Source: Thauera sp. 2A1 (GTDB lineage: Bacteria; Pseudomonadota; Gammaproteobacteria; Burkholderiales; Rhodocyclaceae). Taken from it: DNA of 64,000 bases. Shown in pieces: positions 42,850-50,731 of the stretch (position 1 is its first letter; the number at the start of each line of letters is the position of its first letter). A program made the position numbers and the translations under genes. The notes below the pieces were generated by a model. That model ran no database searches. It saw nothing but the letters and a program-made list of their open reading frames with translations, and was not told where the DNA came from. The stretch lies in the NCBI RefSeq assembly GCF_009469595.2, contig NZ_SSXV01000002.1:1-64000 (forward strand), written 5' to 3'.

Positions 42850-44115
42850 TCAGCCGGCCGGCTTCAGCCGCTCCAGCAACTCGATGGAGCGCTGCGTCGC
42901 GCCCCGATGCGCTTCGGCAAACTTGCGCCCGGCGGTCGCCATCGCGCCGCGCGCTTCGGCATCGCGCAACAGCGCCAGGGCTTGTGTGACCCCGTCCTCG
43001 ATGTCTCCGGCGCGCCGCGCTGCGCCGGCGGCGATGGCCTGCTCCGCGACCATCTGGAAATTGAAGGTGTGCGGCCCCACGACCACCGGTGTGCCCACCG
43101 CGCAGGCCTCGATCAGGTTCTGCCCGCCCAGCGGCAGCCAGCTTCCGCCGATCAGCGCGGCATCAGCGGCGGCGTAGTAGGCGAACATCTCGCCCATCGA
43201 GTCGCCCAGCCACACGCGCGTGGCGGCCTCGACCGGCGATTCGTCCGAGCGCCGCTGCAGCGCCAGGCCGCGTGTGCGCACCAGCTCCGCCACTTCATCG
43301 AAACGCTGCGGATGGCGCGGCACCAGCGCGAGCAGCACATCCGGCGGCGCGAGGCGGGCGAAGGCGTCCAGCAGCGGGCCTTCCTCGCCTTCGCGCGTGC
43401 TGGCGGCGAGCAGCACTGGGCGCGAGCCGAAGCGCTCGCGAAAGCGGGCGGCCAGCGCCTGCGCTGCAAGTGGCGGGGCGATGTCGAACTTGATGTTGCC
43501 AGTGATGCTCACCCGTTCCGCGCCCAGCCCCGACAGCCTCGCCGCGTCGGCCGCCGTCTGCGCGCCGATCGCCGCCAGCGCCTTCATTGTCAGGCCGGTG
43601 AGCGCCGGCAGGCGCGCGTAGCGGCGTGCGGAACGCTCCGACAGGCGTGCGTTGGCCAGCATCACCGGGATCTTGCGCCTGCGGCACGCGGCCAGCAGGT
43701 TGGGCCACAGTTCGGTTTCCATGATCACGCCGAAGGCCGGGCGGAAATGGCGCAGAAAGCGGCGCACCAGGCAATTCACGTCGTAGGGCAGATACACGCG
43801 CAACACGCGCGATTCGCTGCCGAACAGCGCCTTCGAGGTCTCGCGCCCGGTGGGCGTCATATGCGTCATCACCACCGAATGCTCCGGCCAGCGCTCGAGC
43901 AGTGCGCGCACCAGCGGCTCGGCCGCCCGCGTCTCGCCCACCGACACCGCATGCACCCAGATCACCCGGCCCGGCGCGCGCACGCGATAGCGGCCGAGGC
44001 GTTCGCCCACATGTTTCAGGTAGGCGGGTTGCCGCCGCGCCCGCCATACCAGGCGCAACAGCGCCAGCGGCAGGACGAGGAGCCACAGCAGGGAGTAGGG
44101 CAGGCGGGTCAGCAT
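42850..44115 (-). CDS. waaA: 3-deoxy-D-manno-octulosonic acid (Kdo) transferase
   Basis: A 421-residue inner-membrane-anchored glycosyltransferase that adds Kdo to lipid A precursor. MLTRLPYSLLWLLVLPLALL is the N-terminal anchor. GRVIWVHAVSVGETRAAEPL contains the catalytic acidic residue, and VIMETELWPNLLAACRRRKI, ITGNIKFDI and GGQNLIEACAVGTPVVVGPH are the family motifs. Length is typical. Confidence 0.94.
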   Translation of the reverse strand: MLTRLPYSLLWLLVLPLALLRLVWRARRQPAYLKHVGERLGRYRVRAPGRVIWVHAVSVGETRAAEPLVRALLERWPEHSVVMTHMTPTGRETSKALFGSESRVLRVYLPYDVNCLVRRFLRHFRPAFGVIMETELWPNLLAACRRRKIPVMLANARLSERSARRYARLPALTGLTMKALAAIGAQTAADAARLSGLGAERVSITGNIKFDIAPPLAAQALAARFRERFGSRPVLLAASTREGEEGPLLDAFARLAPPDVLLALVPRHPQRFDEVAELVRTRGLALQRRSDESPVEAATRVWLGDSMGEMFAYYAAADAALIGGSWLPLGGQNLIEACAVGTPVVVGPHTFNFQMVAEQAIAAGAARRAGDIEDGVTQALALLRDAEARGAMATAGRKFAEAHRGATQRSIELLERLKPAG

Positions 44116-44166
44116 TGGAAGTTGCGCAGGCTCGGCCCGATGAGGTCGCGAGCCCTTGCCGGATTT

Positions 44167-44601
44167 TCAGCCTTCTGACGCATGACGGCAGCGGACGTTG
44201 TGAGTCGCGCATGCTACGGCAAGTACGCCGTCCAGCGTCACCACCACCAGGCCCAGCCGTCGGGCAAGCGCGAGGTGAAGGGCGTCGGGGGTGCGCAGGC
44301 CGGGCGCCGGCGTGGTTTCGCAAAGTCGTGCCGCCTCGGCGAAGTCTTCTCGCAAGACATCCACCACCGTCAGCATCGACGCGGTGAACTGCTGGAACAG
44401 TTCGCGGGCGCGTGCTGCTGTCGTTGCATCCGTTTGTCCGCTCCTGAGCTTGAAGGCCGTTGCGCTCGCAAACTCCGCGAGGGTCCAGTGGCTGATCCAT
44501 CTGTCGGAGGCGAGAGCGACTTCGCCCTGCGCCAGCGCGGTGCCCGGCTCGCGAAAGAACAGCGGCACCAGAACGGAGGTATCGAGGTAATGCGGCATCA
44601 C
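44167..44601 (-). CDS. PIN-domain toxin (VapC-like)
   Basis: A 144-residue PIN ribonuclease with the four acidic positions in YLDTSVLV, WTLAEFAS, TPDALHLA and VVTLDGVLA. Its start (ATG 44601, or 44598) overlaps the antitoxin stop, the normal layout of such modules. VapC toxins usually cleave tRNA or rRNA; the target here is unknown. Confidence 0.88.
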   Translation of the reverse strand: MMPHYLDTSVLVPLFFREPGTALAQGEVALASDRWISHWTLAEFASATAFKLRSGQTDATTAARARELFQQFTASMLTVVDVLREDFAEAARLCETTPAPGLRTPDALHLALARRLGLVVVTLDGVLAVACATHNVRCRHASEG

Positions 44602-44840
44602 CAGGCGTCGCTTTCGCGCATGGCGCGCACGGTGTCCTGCGTCGAATCCGGCTGGCTGTCGACGAACTGCTTCAGCGCCTCGAAATCGAATGGCGCGCCT
44701 GCGATCGCCGCCGCGCGCTCGGGCACCAGCCTGGCGATGGGCCGGCCGCGACGCGTAATGACCACTTCGTCACCGGACTCCACTTGCGACAGCAATTCGG
44801 ACAGGTGCGCCTTGGCGTCGGCGACGGACATTGCCTGCAT
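44598..44840 (-). CDS. Phd/YefM-family antitoxin
   Basis: An 80-residue antitoxin. VADAKAHLSELLSQVESGDE and VVITRRGRPIARLVP are the Phd/YefM DNA-binding fold; the acidic C-terminal half should wrap the toxin. GGAGGG upstream of ATG 44840 is the ribosome-binding site. It precedes and overlaps the PIN toxin gene and should autoregulate the pair. Confidence 0.88.
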   Translation of the reverse strand: MQAMSVADAKAHLSELLSQVESGDEVVITRRGRPIARLVPERAAAIAGAPFDFEALKQFVDSQPDSTQDTVRAMRESDAW

Positions 44841-44872
44841 GGAGGGCTCCTGGCGAGCTTGTTGGTCACATG

Positions 44873-44901
44873 ATTATAGAATGGCCTCGCGAGATAGTCA
44901 T
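44873..44901 (-). promoter_or_regulatory. Promoter of the Phd/VapC module with palindrome in the spacer
   Basis: On the minus strand a perfect TATAAT (44878-44873) lies 17 bases after ATGACT (44901-44896). The spacer holds the 8-bp palindrome CTCGCGAG (44887-44894), a possible antitoxin operator. Confidence 0.6.
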
Positions 44902-45055
44902 CCGCGGCGGGAATCCTGCGCTGGGGCATGGAACCGCTTCGAGGTCGAAGCGCTCTGTGAAGACAAGCGCCGTTCGTGCCGGGAACTCGAGTCTGCTGAG
45001 GTGGCAGGAAGTTGATCTTGCTCGGCGCGATACCAGACTGTTGCAGGCGCTGCAT

Positions 45056-45074
45056 TGCTGTCAAAATGACAGCA
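45056..45074. promoter_or_regulatory. Perfect 19-bp palindrome, probable operator of the FitA-like antitoxin
   Basis: TGCTGTCA (45056-45063) and TGACAGCA (45067-45074) are perfect inverted 8-bp arms around AAA, 21 bases upstream of the antitoxin start codon. A weak TTGCAG/CAAAAT promoter pair overlaps it, so binding would repress the module. Confidence 0.6.
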
Positions 45075-45095
45075 CTTGGATGCCACGAGAACAAC

Positions 45096-45359
45096 ATGCC
45101 CAATCTCACCCTCCGCGATGTGCCCGAAGAGCTTCACTCGTGGCTGAAGTACACCGCGCGCGCTCATCGGCGCTCGGTCAACCGCGAAGCCATCCTGCTG
45201 CTCGAACTGGTCCGCTCGGGACAACGCGTCGCGCCGACAAAGGCGTCGTACGAAGACCTGCTGGCGATCAGCCGACAGGCGGCGGCGCTGCCGGTGCTGG
45301 ACAGGCGTGCCGAGGCAGACATCCTCGGCCTCGACGAGTCCGGCGTGCCGCGCAACTGA
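45096..45359 (+). CDS. FitA-like ribbon-helix-helix antitoxin
   Basis: An 87-residue protein. MPNLTLRDVPEELHSWLKYT and RAHRRSVNREAILLLEL form the ribbon-helix-helix DNA-binding domain of FitA/VapB-type antitoxins; the C-terminus contains acidic toxin-binding residues (ADILGLDES). The start at 45096 begins the domain; an in-frame start at 45012 would run through the palindrome. It is ten bases from the PIN toxin gene. Confidence 0.85.
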   Translation: MPNLTLRDVPEELHSWLKYTARAHRRSVNREAILLLELVRSGQRVAPTKASYEDLLAISRQAAALPVLDRRAEADILGLDESGVPRN

Positions 45360-45368
45360 GCGTCGCTC

Positions 45369-45770
45369 ATGGTCGTTGATACCTCCGCCATCGTCGCCAT
45401 CCTGCTCGGCGAAGTGGGGCACGAGCGCTACGTGCGTGCCCTGGCCGACGCCGAGACCTGCCTGATGGCTGCACCGACCTGGCTCGAATGCGCCATGGTG
45501 ATCACGACGCGGTTGGGCCAGCCCGGCATGGATGCGATGGAACAGTTGCTTGCCGGTGCCCTCGTCGAAGTCGTACCGTTCGACGAAGAGTTGGCGCGCG
45601 CCGCGCATCGTGCGTGGATACAATTCGGCAAAGGCCGGCACCCGGCTGCGCTCAATTTTGGCGACTGCATCTCCTACGCGCTCGCGCGCCAGTCCAAGGC
45701 CCCGCTGCTGTTCAAGGGGCTGGATTTCGCGCAGACGGACGCCCTTGCCGCGGTGCCGGCAATGGTTTGA
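45369..45770 (+). CDS. PIN-domain toxin (FitB/VapC-like)
   Basis: A 133-residue PIN ribonuclease: [37 protein letters not shown] and [12 protein letters not shown] hold the acidic active-site positions. FitB-like toxins often end in this F-x-x-TD pattern. Together with the preceding gene it is a second toxin-antitoxin module, divergent from the Phd/VapC module. Confidence 0.88.
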   Translation: MVVDTSAIVAILLGEVGHERYVRALADAETCLMAAPTWLECAMVITTRLGQPGMDAMEQLLAGALVEVVPFDEELARAAHRAWIQFGKGRHPAALNFGDCISYALARQSKAPLLFKGLDFAQTDALAAVPAMV

Positions 45771-45799
45771 ATCGAACACCCACACAGAACGGACTCCTC

Positions 45800-46807
45800 A
45801 TGAAAATCCTCGTCACCGGCGCCGCCGGTTTCATCGGCATGCACACTTCCGAGCGCCTGCTCGCCCGCGGCGACGAAGTGGTCGGCCTCGACAACCTCAA
45901 CGACTACTACGATCCCACGCTGAAGGAGGCGCGCCTCGCTCGCCTCACGCCGAACAAGGGCTTCCGCTTCGTCAAGATGGACGTCGCCGACCGCGCCGGC
46001 ATTGAGCGCCTGTTCGCCGAAGAGAAGTTCGACCGCGTGATCCACCTCGCCGCCCAGGCCGGGGTGCGCTATTCGCTGCAGAACCCGCACGCCTACGTCG
46101 ACAGCAACCTCGTCGGCTTCATCAACATCCTCGAAGGCTGCCGCCACAGCAAGGTGCAGCACCTCACCTACGCGTCGAGCTCCAGCGTGTACGGCGGCAA
46201 CACCAAGATGCCGTTCTCCGAGCACGACAGCGTCGACCACCCGGTGAGCCTGTACGCCGCCACCAAGAAAGCCAACGAGCTGATGGCGCACACCTACAGC
46301 CACCTCTACGGCCTGCCCACCACCGGCCTGCGCTTCTTCACCGTGTATGGCCCCTGGGGCCGTCCCGACATGGCGCTGTTCCTGTTCACCAAGGCCATCC
46401 TCGAAGGCCGCGCGATCGACGTCTTCAACCACGGCAAGATGAAGCGCGACTTCACCTTCATCGACGACATCGTCGAAGGCGTGATCCGCACCATGGACCG
46501 CGTCGCCGAGGCCGACCCCGGCTTCAACCCCGACCAGCCCGACCCCGGCCGCAGCAACGCGCCCTTCCGCGTGTTCAACATCGGCAACCACAACCCGGTC
46601 GAGCTGATGGAATTCATCGCTGCCATCGAGAAATCGCTCGGCAAGACCGCGCAGAAGAACTTCCTGCCGCTGCAGGACGGCGACGTGCCCGCCACCTACG
46701 CCGACACCGCCGAACTCAACGCCTGGACCGGCTTCGCCCCGGCCACCAGCGTGGAAGAGGGCGTCGGGCGCTTCGTGCAGTGGTATCGGGGGTATTACGG
46801 GGTTTGA
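45800..46807 (+). CDS. NAD-dependent epimerase, UDP-glucuronate 4-epimerase type
   Basis: A 335-residue short-chain dehydrogenase/epimerase. GAAGFIG is the NAD-binding glycine motif, [13 protein letters not shown] and ASSSSVYGG carry the catalytic Ser/Thr, and YAATKKA the catalytic Tyr and Lys. [16 protein letters not shown] and [15 protein letters not shown] match the UDP-GlcA 4-epimerases used to make galacturonate for LPS or capsule. It stands alone here, with no other sugar nucleotide gene adjacent. Confidence 0.88.
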   Translation: MKILVTGAAGFIGMHTSERLLARGDEVVGLDNLNDYYDPTLKEARLARLTPNKGFRFVKMDVADRAGIERLFAEEKFDRVIHLAAQAGVRYSLQNPHAYVDSNLVGFINILEGCRHSKVQHLTYASSSSVYGGNTKMPFSEHDSVDHPVSLYAATKKANELMAHTYSHLYGLPTTGLRFFTVYGPWGRPDMALFLFTKAILEGRAIDVFNHGKMKRDFTFIDDIVEGVIRTMDRVAEADPGFNPDQPDPGRSNAPFRVFNIGNHNPVELMEFIAAIEKSLGKTAQKNFLPLQDGDVPATYADTAELNAWTGFAPATSVEEGVGRFVQWYRGYYGV

Positions 46808-46872
46808 CGGCAAAGTAAGGCCGTGGCCTACACTGAGAGCGTTCGCACCACGGAGACAGAGGGAGCAGGCAT

Positions 46873-47157
46873 ATGCATCCGATCATCGAGGCACACCGTC
46901 AAGAGCTACGGTCGCTGGCGCATCGATATGGCATGCGCTCGATCAAGGTGTTCGGTTCCATGGCCCGCGCGGACGCCGATGATTCCAGCGATGTCGACCT
47001 GCTCGTCGATACTGCTCCAGGCACGTCGGGCTTCGTGCTTGGAGCCTTACTGATGGACGCGCAGGACATCCTCGGACGTCGAGTGGATGTCGTGACGGAA
47101 AAGTCACTGCATCCCTTGTTGCGGGATCGCATCCTCAACGAAGCACAGCCGCTCTGA
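46873..47157 (+). CDS. MntA-like minimal nucleotidyltransferase antitoxin
   Basis: A 94-residue nucleotidyltransferase. KVFGSMARADADDSSDVDLL has the GS-x10-DxD active site, and RRVDVVTEKSL the third acidic residue. Proteins of this type adenylylate and neutralise HepT-type HEPN toxins. It ends 10 bases before a HepT-like reading frame that is broken. Confidence 0.85.
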   Translation: MHPIIEAHRQELRSLAHRYGMRSIKVFGSMARADADDSSDVDLLVDTAPGTSGFVLGALLMDAQDILGRRVDVVTEKSLHPLLRDRILNEAQPL

Positions 47158-47167
47158 GTCCCGGTCC

Positions 47168-47520
47168 ATGAGGCCCAGCCCGACTGCAGATCAGGTCTAC
47201 CTCGTCCACATGCTGGAATGCATCGCCCGCATCACGGAGTACGCGGGCGATGATGAGGCCGATTTCCGCGCCTCACATTGATTCAGGATGCCGTTGTCCG
47301 AAATCTTCAGACGCTGGCGGAATCCAGTCAGCGATTGACGAACGAGATCAAGGCTACGGAACCCGGAATCCCATGGCGTGCAATCTCCGGCTTCCGGAAC
47401 ATCCTGGTGCACGACTATCTCACGATCGACGTCGATGCCGTATGGGTCGTCGTGAGCAGGGAACTGCCCGCGTTGCGCGACGCGCTCCAGCGCATGGCGC
47501 AGCGTTTGCGGTCGGTGTAG
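47168..47520 (+). pseudogene. HepT-like HEPN toxin gene with a frameshift
   Basis: ATG 47168 reads MRPSPTADQVYLVHMLECIA and on to ADFRASH, then stops at TGA 47279-47281. The expected continuation LIQDAVVRNLQTLAES is in another frame from 47278, and ends with the intact HEPN motif FRNILVHDY (R-x4-H-x-Y). Loss of one base near 47275-47278 explains the break. Either the toxin is dead or the base call is wrong. The two frames together match a full HepT of about 116 residues. Confidence 0.75.
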
Positions 47521-47708
47521 GAAGTGGCTCCGTCCGCTACACGACATCGTTGAGATGTCGCGCTGATCTCCCGAAGCGTGAGGCCTGGAAGTCGTCGGCT
47601 GGCAGATGCGGTTAAGACCTTCCACGGCCCGACCTCCTCAGTCCGGCGTCCTAGGGCCTGGCCACGCGGAAGGCGGGCCGCAGAAAGGGGGTGACGGTTA
47701 CTCTCTAA

Positions 47709-48065
47709 CGTCGGAAGCGCGATGCCACCCGCTCGGCAATTGCCGAGCGCCTGACCGATGAACGCTAAGCCGAGTTGTGGCGCGATATCTAAGCCCCTGA
47801 AGGAGAGAGGAAAATGAAGTACGTCACAAGCGTGGAGCGGCTCGCGGTCAAGCGAGGAATCCAGCAAGGCATCGAGCGAGGACTTGAGCAAGGCCGTGCG
47901 GAAGGCCGCGCGGCGCTGCTTGGCCGCCAGCTCACCCGCCGCTTCAGTCCACTACCCGCGACCATCACCCAACGCCTCGCCCATGCCTCCGCCGAGCAGC
48001 TCGACCTGTGGGCCGAGCGCATCCTGGACGCCGACAGCCTCGACGAGGTGTTTGTCGGCAACTGA
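47709..48065 (+). pseudogene. 3' remnant of an Rpn-family (DUF4351) nuclease gene
   Basis: One frame reads KRDATRSAIAERLTDER, stop, AELWRDI, stop, APEGERKMKYVTSVERLA and on to DLWAERILDADSLDEVF. Stops at 47766-47768 and 47790-47792 interrupt what looks like the C-terminal part of a recombination-promoting nuclease/transposase-like protein ending in DUF4351. An ATG at 47814 with GGAGAGAGG upstream could still express the last 83 residues (MKYVTSVERLAVKRGIQQG and an Arg/Gln coiled coil). Confidence 0.65.
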
Positions 48066-48418
48066 CATTCAGGCCTCTTCGAGGCGATCGGAGACTTGCA
48101 CGCCGTTGTGGCCAAGCAGCCCCGGCGGGCCCGATTCGGCCGGGCCTGCCCTCCTTCAGAATCTGCATCCCAGCGCTCGGCTCGAGACGATGCGAATCGG
48201 CCTTCGCTTCTTCGGCGCTCAGTTCGCCGATCTCGGCACGCGCTGCACCCTGTAGGAGCGGGCTTGACCGCGACCCGCCCAAGCCTGGCTGCTGCTCCAC
48301 GCGTCAATCATGACCACGTTGTCAACTCTTGACGCCGGATTGTCTGCCTTTGCCATCGCTTCCGTTCCGTGGCGGCAGCGACCGTGAAATCCTTCACGCA
48401 AATCGCTCCGAACAAACC
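48066..48418. other. Gap before the pilin promoter, no gene seen
   Basis: About 350 bases with no supported coding sequence. The only recognised item is a REP-like element at 48251-48276. The gap separates the decayed accessory region from the pilin cluster. Confidence 0.5.
48251..48276. repeat. REP-like element upstream of the pilin gene
   Basis: The best copy of the window's dispersed core, GTAGGAGCGGGCTTGACCGC, begins at 48252 and is followed by GACCC. Confidence 0.75.
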
Positions 48419-48434
48419 TGGCACGCCTTCTGCT
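48419..48434 (+). promoter_or_regulatory. Sigma-54 promoter of the pilin gene
   Basis: TGGCACGCCTTCTGCT matches TGGCACG-N4-TTGCW with GG at 48420-48421 and GC at 48432-48433, ten bases apart. The predicted start near 48445 gives a 50-base leader. RpoN/PilR control of pilA is established in Pseudomonas and Geobacter; no pilSR genes lie in this window. Confidence 0.8.
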
Positions 48435-48495
48435 TAATGTCTTTCAAGCGCCGACACTTTCCACGGCGTCGAGTCAATCCAGTCGGAGACTTCAA

Positions 48496-48681
48496 ATGAT
48501 GAAGAAATTGCAGAAAGGCTTCACCCTGATCGAGCTGATGATCGTCGTGGCGATCATCGGCATCCTGGCGGCAATCGCGATTCCGCAGTTCAGCGAGTAC
48601 ACGAAGAAGGGCGAGGACAAGGCGGCGCAGTCGGATGCGCGCAACCTCCTGACCCAGGCCACGGCCAGCGTCAATCAATAA
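48496..48681 (+). CDS. pilA: Very short type IV pilin (PilA-N type)
   Basis: A 61-residue prepilin. The leader MMKKLQKG is cleaved before [20 protein letters not shown], the standard class III signal with Glu5 of the mature protein present. The mature protein is about 53 residues and ends TASVNQ, with no C-terminal beta domain or disulfide loop. GGAGAC at 48485-48490 serves ATG 48496 or 48499. Unusually short pilins of this kind are known from Azoarcus and Geobacter. Aromatic residues F1, F24 and Y27 are present. Confidence 0.9.
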   Translation: MMKKLQKGFTLIELMIVVAIIGILAAIAIPQFSEYTKKGEDKAAQSDARNLLTQATASVNQ

Positions 48682-48698
48682 TCGAGAGGGGTAGATAA

Positions 48699-49058
48699 AT
48701 GGACAAGCGTATTCTTGCTGCGTTGGCTTTGGTCGCGGTTTCCGGTTTTGCGCAGGCTGCGAGCACCGCAGTCTGTGGTGGAGCTACCCAGGCTACTAAC
48801 GGGACGACCATCTCTTCGTCCACCGACGGCTTTGTCAAGGTTGACTTGACGCCGAAGTGCTCGGCCAACGTAAATATGGCTTACGATCAAACTGGTACTA
48901 CTTTCGGGGTCTGTTCTAACTCGGTGAAGGGGAAGAACAACTTTGGCGGATCGACTGAGGGCGGAGGCGTGACCCAAAAATCGGCATGCGCCGCTGGCGG
49001 GTGTACGGCTCCTACTGCCGCGGCGGCAACGGGCTGCAGCGGTGCTGCTGGTACTTAA
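48699..49058 (+). CDS. Secreted six-cysteine protein encoded after the short pilin
   Basis: A 119-residue protein with signal peptide MDKRILAALALVAVSGFAQA. The mature part is rich in Gly, Ser, Thr and Ala, with six Cys (in STAVCGG, LTPKCSAN, FGVCSNS, KSACAAGGC, ATGCSGA). It is 17 bases after the pilin gene. In Geobacter a separate C-terminal-domain-like protein follows the short pilin and is needed for it; Azoarcus has a comparable second gene. I infer a pilus partner or stabiliser. Base composition is lower in GC than neighbours. Confidence 0.75.
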   Translation: MDKRILAALALVAVSGFAQAASTAVCGGATQATNGTTISSSTDGFVKVDLTPKCSANVNMAYDQTGTTFGVCSNSVKGKNNFGGSTEGGGVTQKSACAAGGCTAPTAAAATGCSGAAGT

Positions 49059-49071
49059 GCACCTTGAGCCA

Positions 49072-49887
49072 ATGTTGGCTGCGCTTCGTCAGCACGCGGT
49101 GACCGCATGGAAGTCCGGCCTCAGAGGCCGGACTTTTCATGCGGTTTTCGTCTTTGCGCTTTTGCTTCTGACTGCCGCATGGCTGGCGGCCGCATTCTCA
49201 GCGCGCCAGCCGCAGGCCGTGGCGCTCGATGTGGGTCTGTCCGGCATCCGCATCAGCATGACTTTTCTCGCGCTGATCTGGGTGCAGGAACTGGTCGGCC
49301 GGGAAATCGAGCGGCGCACGGTCTTCCTCGTGCTGGCCTATCCCATGCCTCGGGCGGCCTACATCCTTGGCCGCTACCTTGGCATCCTCCTTCTGGCTGC
49401 TGCAGCCATTCTGCTGTTGGGTGTGATCCTGCTCGCGGTCATCCAGATTTCGGCCTGGGGCTACCAGTATCCACATGCATTGAAGCTCGGATGGCCCTAT
49501 TGGGCAACGATCGTCGGCTTCTTTGTTGACATCGCGGTCGTCAGTGCCTTCACGCTCGCCGTTGCAACAGTGTCGTCCAGCGCCATCTTTCCCTTGATTG
49601 CAGGCGCTGGTTTCTCGCTGGCGTGCAGGATGCTTGGGCCGGTGCTCGATTACCTCTCGCGTGGTGCGGAGGGGGACAAGGAGCTTGTCCGGCACTTCGA
49701 TCCCCTGGTGAGTACCATTCGCTGGCTGATACCCGATCTGGATCGGCTGGATCTTCGCCTGTGGCCGATGTTCGGCACGTCGCCGGTGCCGGACGCTTTT
49801 CTTGTTTCCGTGGCAATGGCTTCCTGCTATGCGGCCCTGATGCTCCTTCTGGCGGTGCATGCCTTCAACCGGCGGCAATTCGTCTGA
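49072..49887 (+). CDS. ABC-2 type transporter permease
   Basis: A 271-residue inner-membrane protein with about six helices: HAVFVFALLLLTAAWLAAAF, then the ABC-2 coupling-helix region WVQELVGREIERRTVFLVL and further helices to the C-terminus. The start is uncertain: ATG 49072 gives a normal cytosolic N-terminus but its ribosome-binding site is weak; a TTG at 49042 overlaps the previous gene. A terminator-like hairpin lies inside codons 14-22. The partner ATPase is two genes downstream. Confidence 0.78.
   Translation: MLAALRQHAVTAWKSGLRGRTFHAVFVFALLLLTAAWLAAAFSARQPQAVALDVGLSGIRISMTFLALIWVQELVGREIERRTVFLVLAYPMPRAAYILGRYLGILLLAAAAILLLGVILLAVIQISAWGYQYPHALKLGWPYWATIVGFFVDIAVVSAFTLAVATVSSSAIFPLIAGAGFSLACRMLGPVLDYLSRGAEGDKELVRHFDPLVSTIRWLIPDLDRLDLRLWPMFGTSPVPDAFLVSVAMASCYAALMLLLAVHAFNRRQFV
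49111..49138 (+). terminator. Terminator-like hairpin within the ABC permease coding sequence
   Basis: AAGTCCGGCCT (49111-49121) and AGGCCGGACTT (49125-49135) are perfect 11-bp arms around a three-base loop, followed by TT and C. The T-run continues from the stem as TTTTC. It lies 53 bases after the stop of the secreted protein gene and would end pilin transcripts, yet it is within a well-supported reading frame (WKSGLRGRTFH). Confidence 0.6.
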
Positions 49888-49895
49888 CGCGAACG

Positions 49896-50720
49896 ATGAT
49901 CCGACGCCTTGGGTCGGCGACCTTCGTCCTGTTGCTGGCGCTGTTTGGCTACGGTCACGCCGTGGATTGGCTGAGTACGAAGGAACGGCCGCGCGCGCGC
50001 GACGAGCTGGCGATCTATCTGCCACCGGTTGCACAGCTTCTGGGCGCCGGTGGCGATCGATATCTTGCTGCAAACATGGATGTCTTTCGCACTTTCATGG
50101 CGGGAACCGGGCGATTGCGGCCTGAGGAATACGAGATCCTCGCCCGCCTGCATGTCGATGCCGCACTTTTCAATCCAGGGCACGAGGACAACTACTACGT
50201 TGCGGCTGCCATACTGCCTTGGGCCGGGCACGTCACGGAGGCGCAGTACGTGTTGGGGCGCGCCATGGAGTCGCGACCATTCGATTACATGCCTGCTCTT
50301 CTGTACGCGTTTGATCAGCGATATTTCCAGAAGGATCCCGTCGCCGCGGCAGGCACCTTGCGAACGGCTGCTGCGCGAATCGATGACGAGCGTACGCGGA
50401 TTGCTCTCGAAGTGATGGCGGCAAACTGGTACGAGAAGGCCGAAGGCAGCAGCGCGGCCGAAATCTTAAGGTTGATGGCTGCACAAACCAACAACAAGGA
50501 TTTCGCCGAACATTTGAATCGACGTGCCGCTAGGCTGGATGCGATGGCAGCCATCGAAGTTGCAACGGGCAGGTGGAGGCTTGAGCGGGGCGATCTTCCC
50601 CACTCGGTGAGCGAGCTGGTGCGCGCCGGCTTTCTTCCAGCCGAGCCGGTCGACCCTTTTGGCGGCCGCTGGAGCATCACGAGAGATGGCACGGTTACCG
50701 TGGCTGAAAAGACGAACTGA
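49896..50720 (+). CDS. Membrane-anchored protein of unknown function in the pilin cluster
   Basis: A 274-residue protein with one N-terminal hydrophobic segment (SATFVLLLALFGYGHAVDWL) and an otherwise soluble helical region (LRPEEYEILARLHVDAALFN, DNYYVAAAILPWAGHVTEAQ, YVLGRAMESRPFDYMPALLY) with a repeat-like helical spacing similar to TPR proteins. The C-terminus (LVRAGFLPAEPVDPFGGRWS) resembles the pseudopilin-like ending PxDPFGG. I do not recognise the family. Its position between permease and ATPase genes suggests a transporter accessory or pilus assembly role. Confidence 0.65.
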   Translation: MIRRLGSATFVLLLALFGYGHAVDWLSTKERPRARDELAIYLPPVAQLLGAGGDRYLAANMDVFRTFMAGTGRLRPEEYEILARLHVDAALFNPGHEDNYYVAAAILPWAGHVTEAQYVLGRAMESRPFDYMPALLYAFDQRYFQKDPVAAAGTLRTAAARIDDERTRIALEVMAANWYEKAEGSSAAEILRLMAAQTNNKDFAEHLNRRAARLDAMAAIEVATGRWRLERGDLPHSVSELVRAGFLPAEPVDPFGGRWSITRDGTVTVAEKTN

Positions 50721-50731
50721 GGCCGGCGCAG

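Noticed and set aside
48496..48681. Truncated or broken full-length pilin
   Set aside because: The gene has a proper stop, a good promoter and ribosome-binding site, and matches a known class of naturally short pilins.
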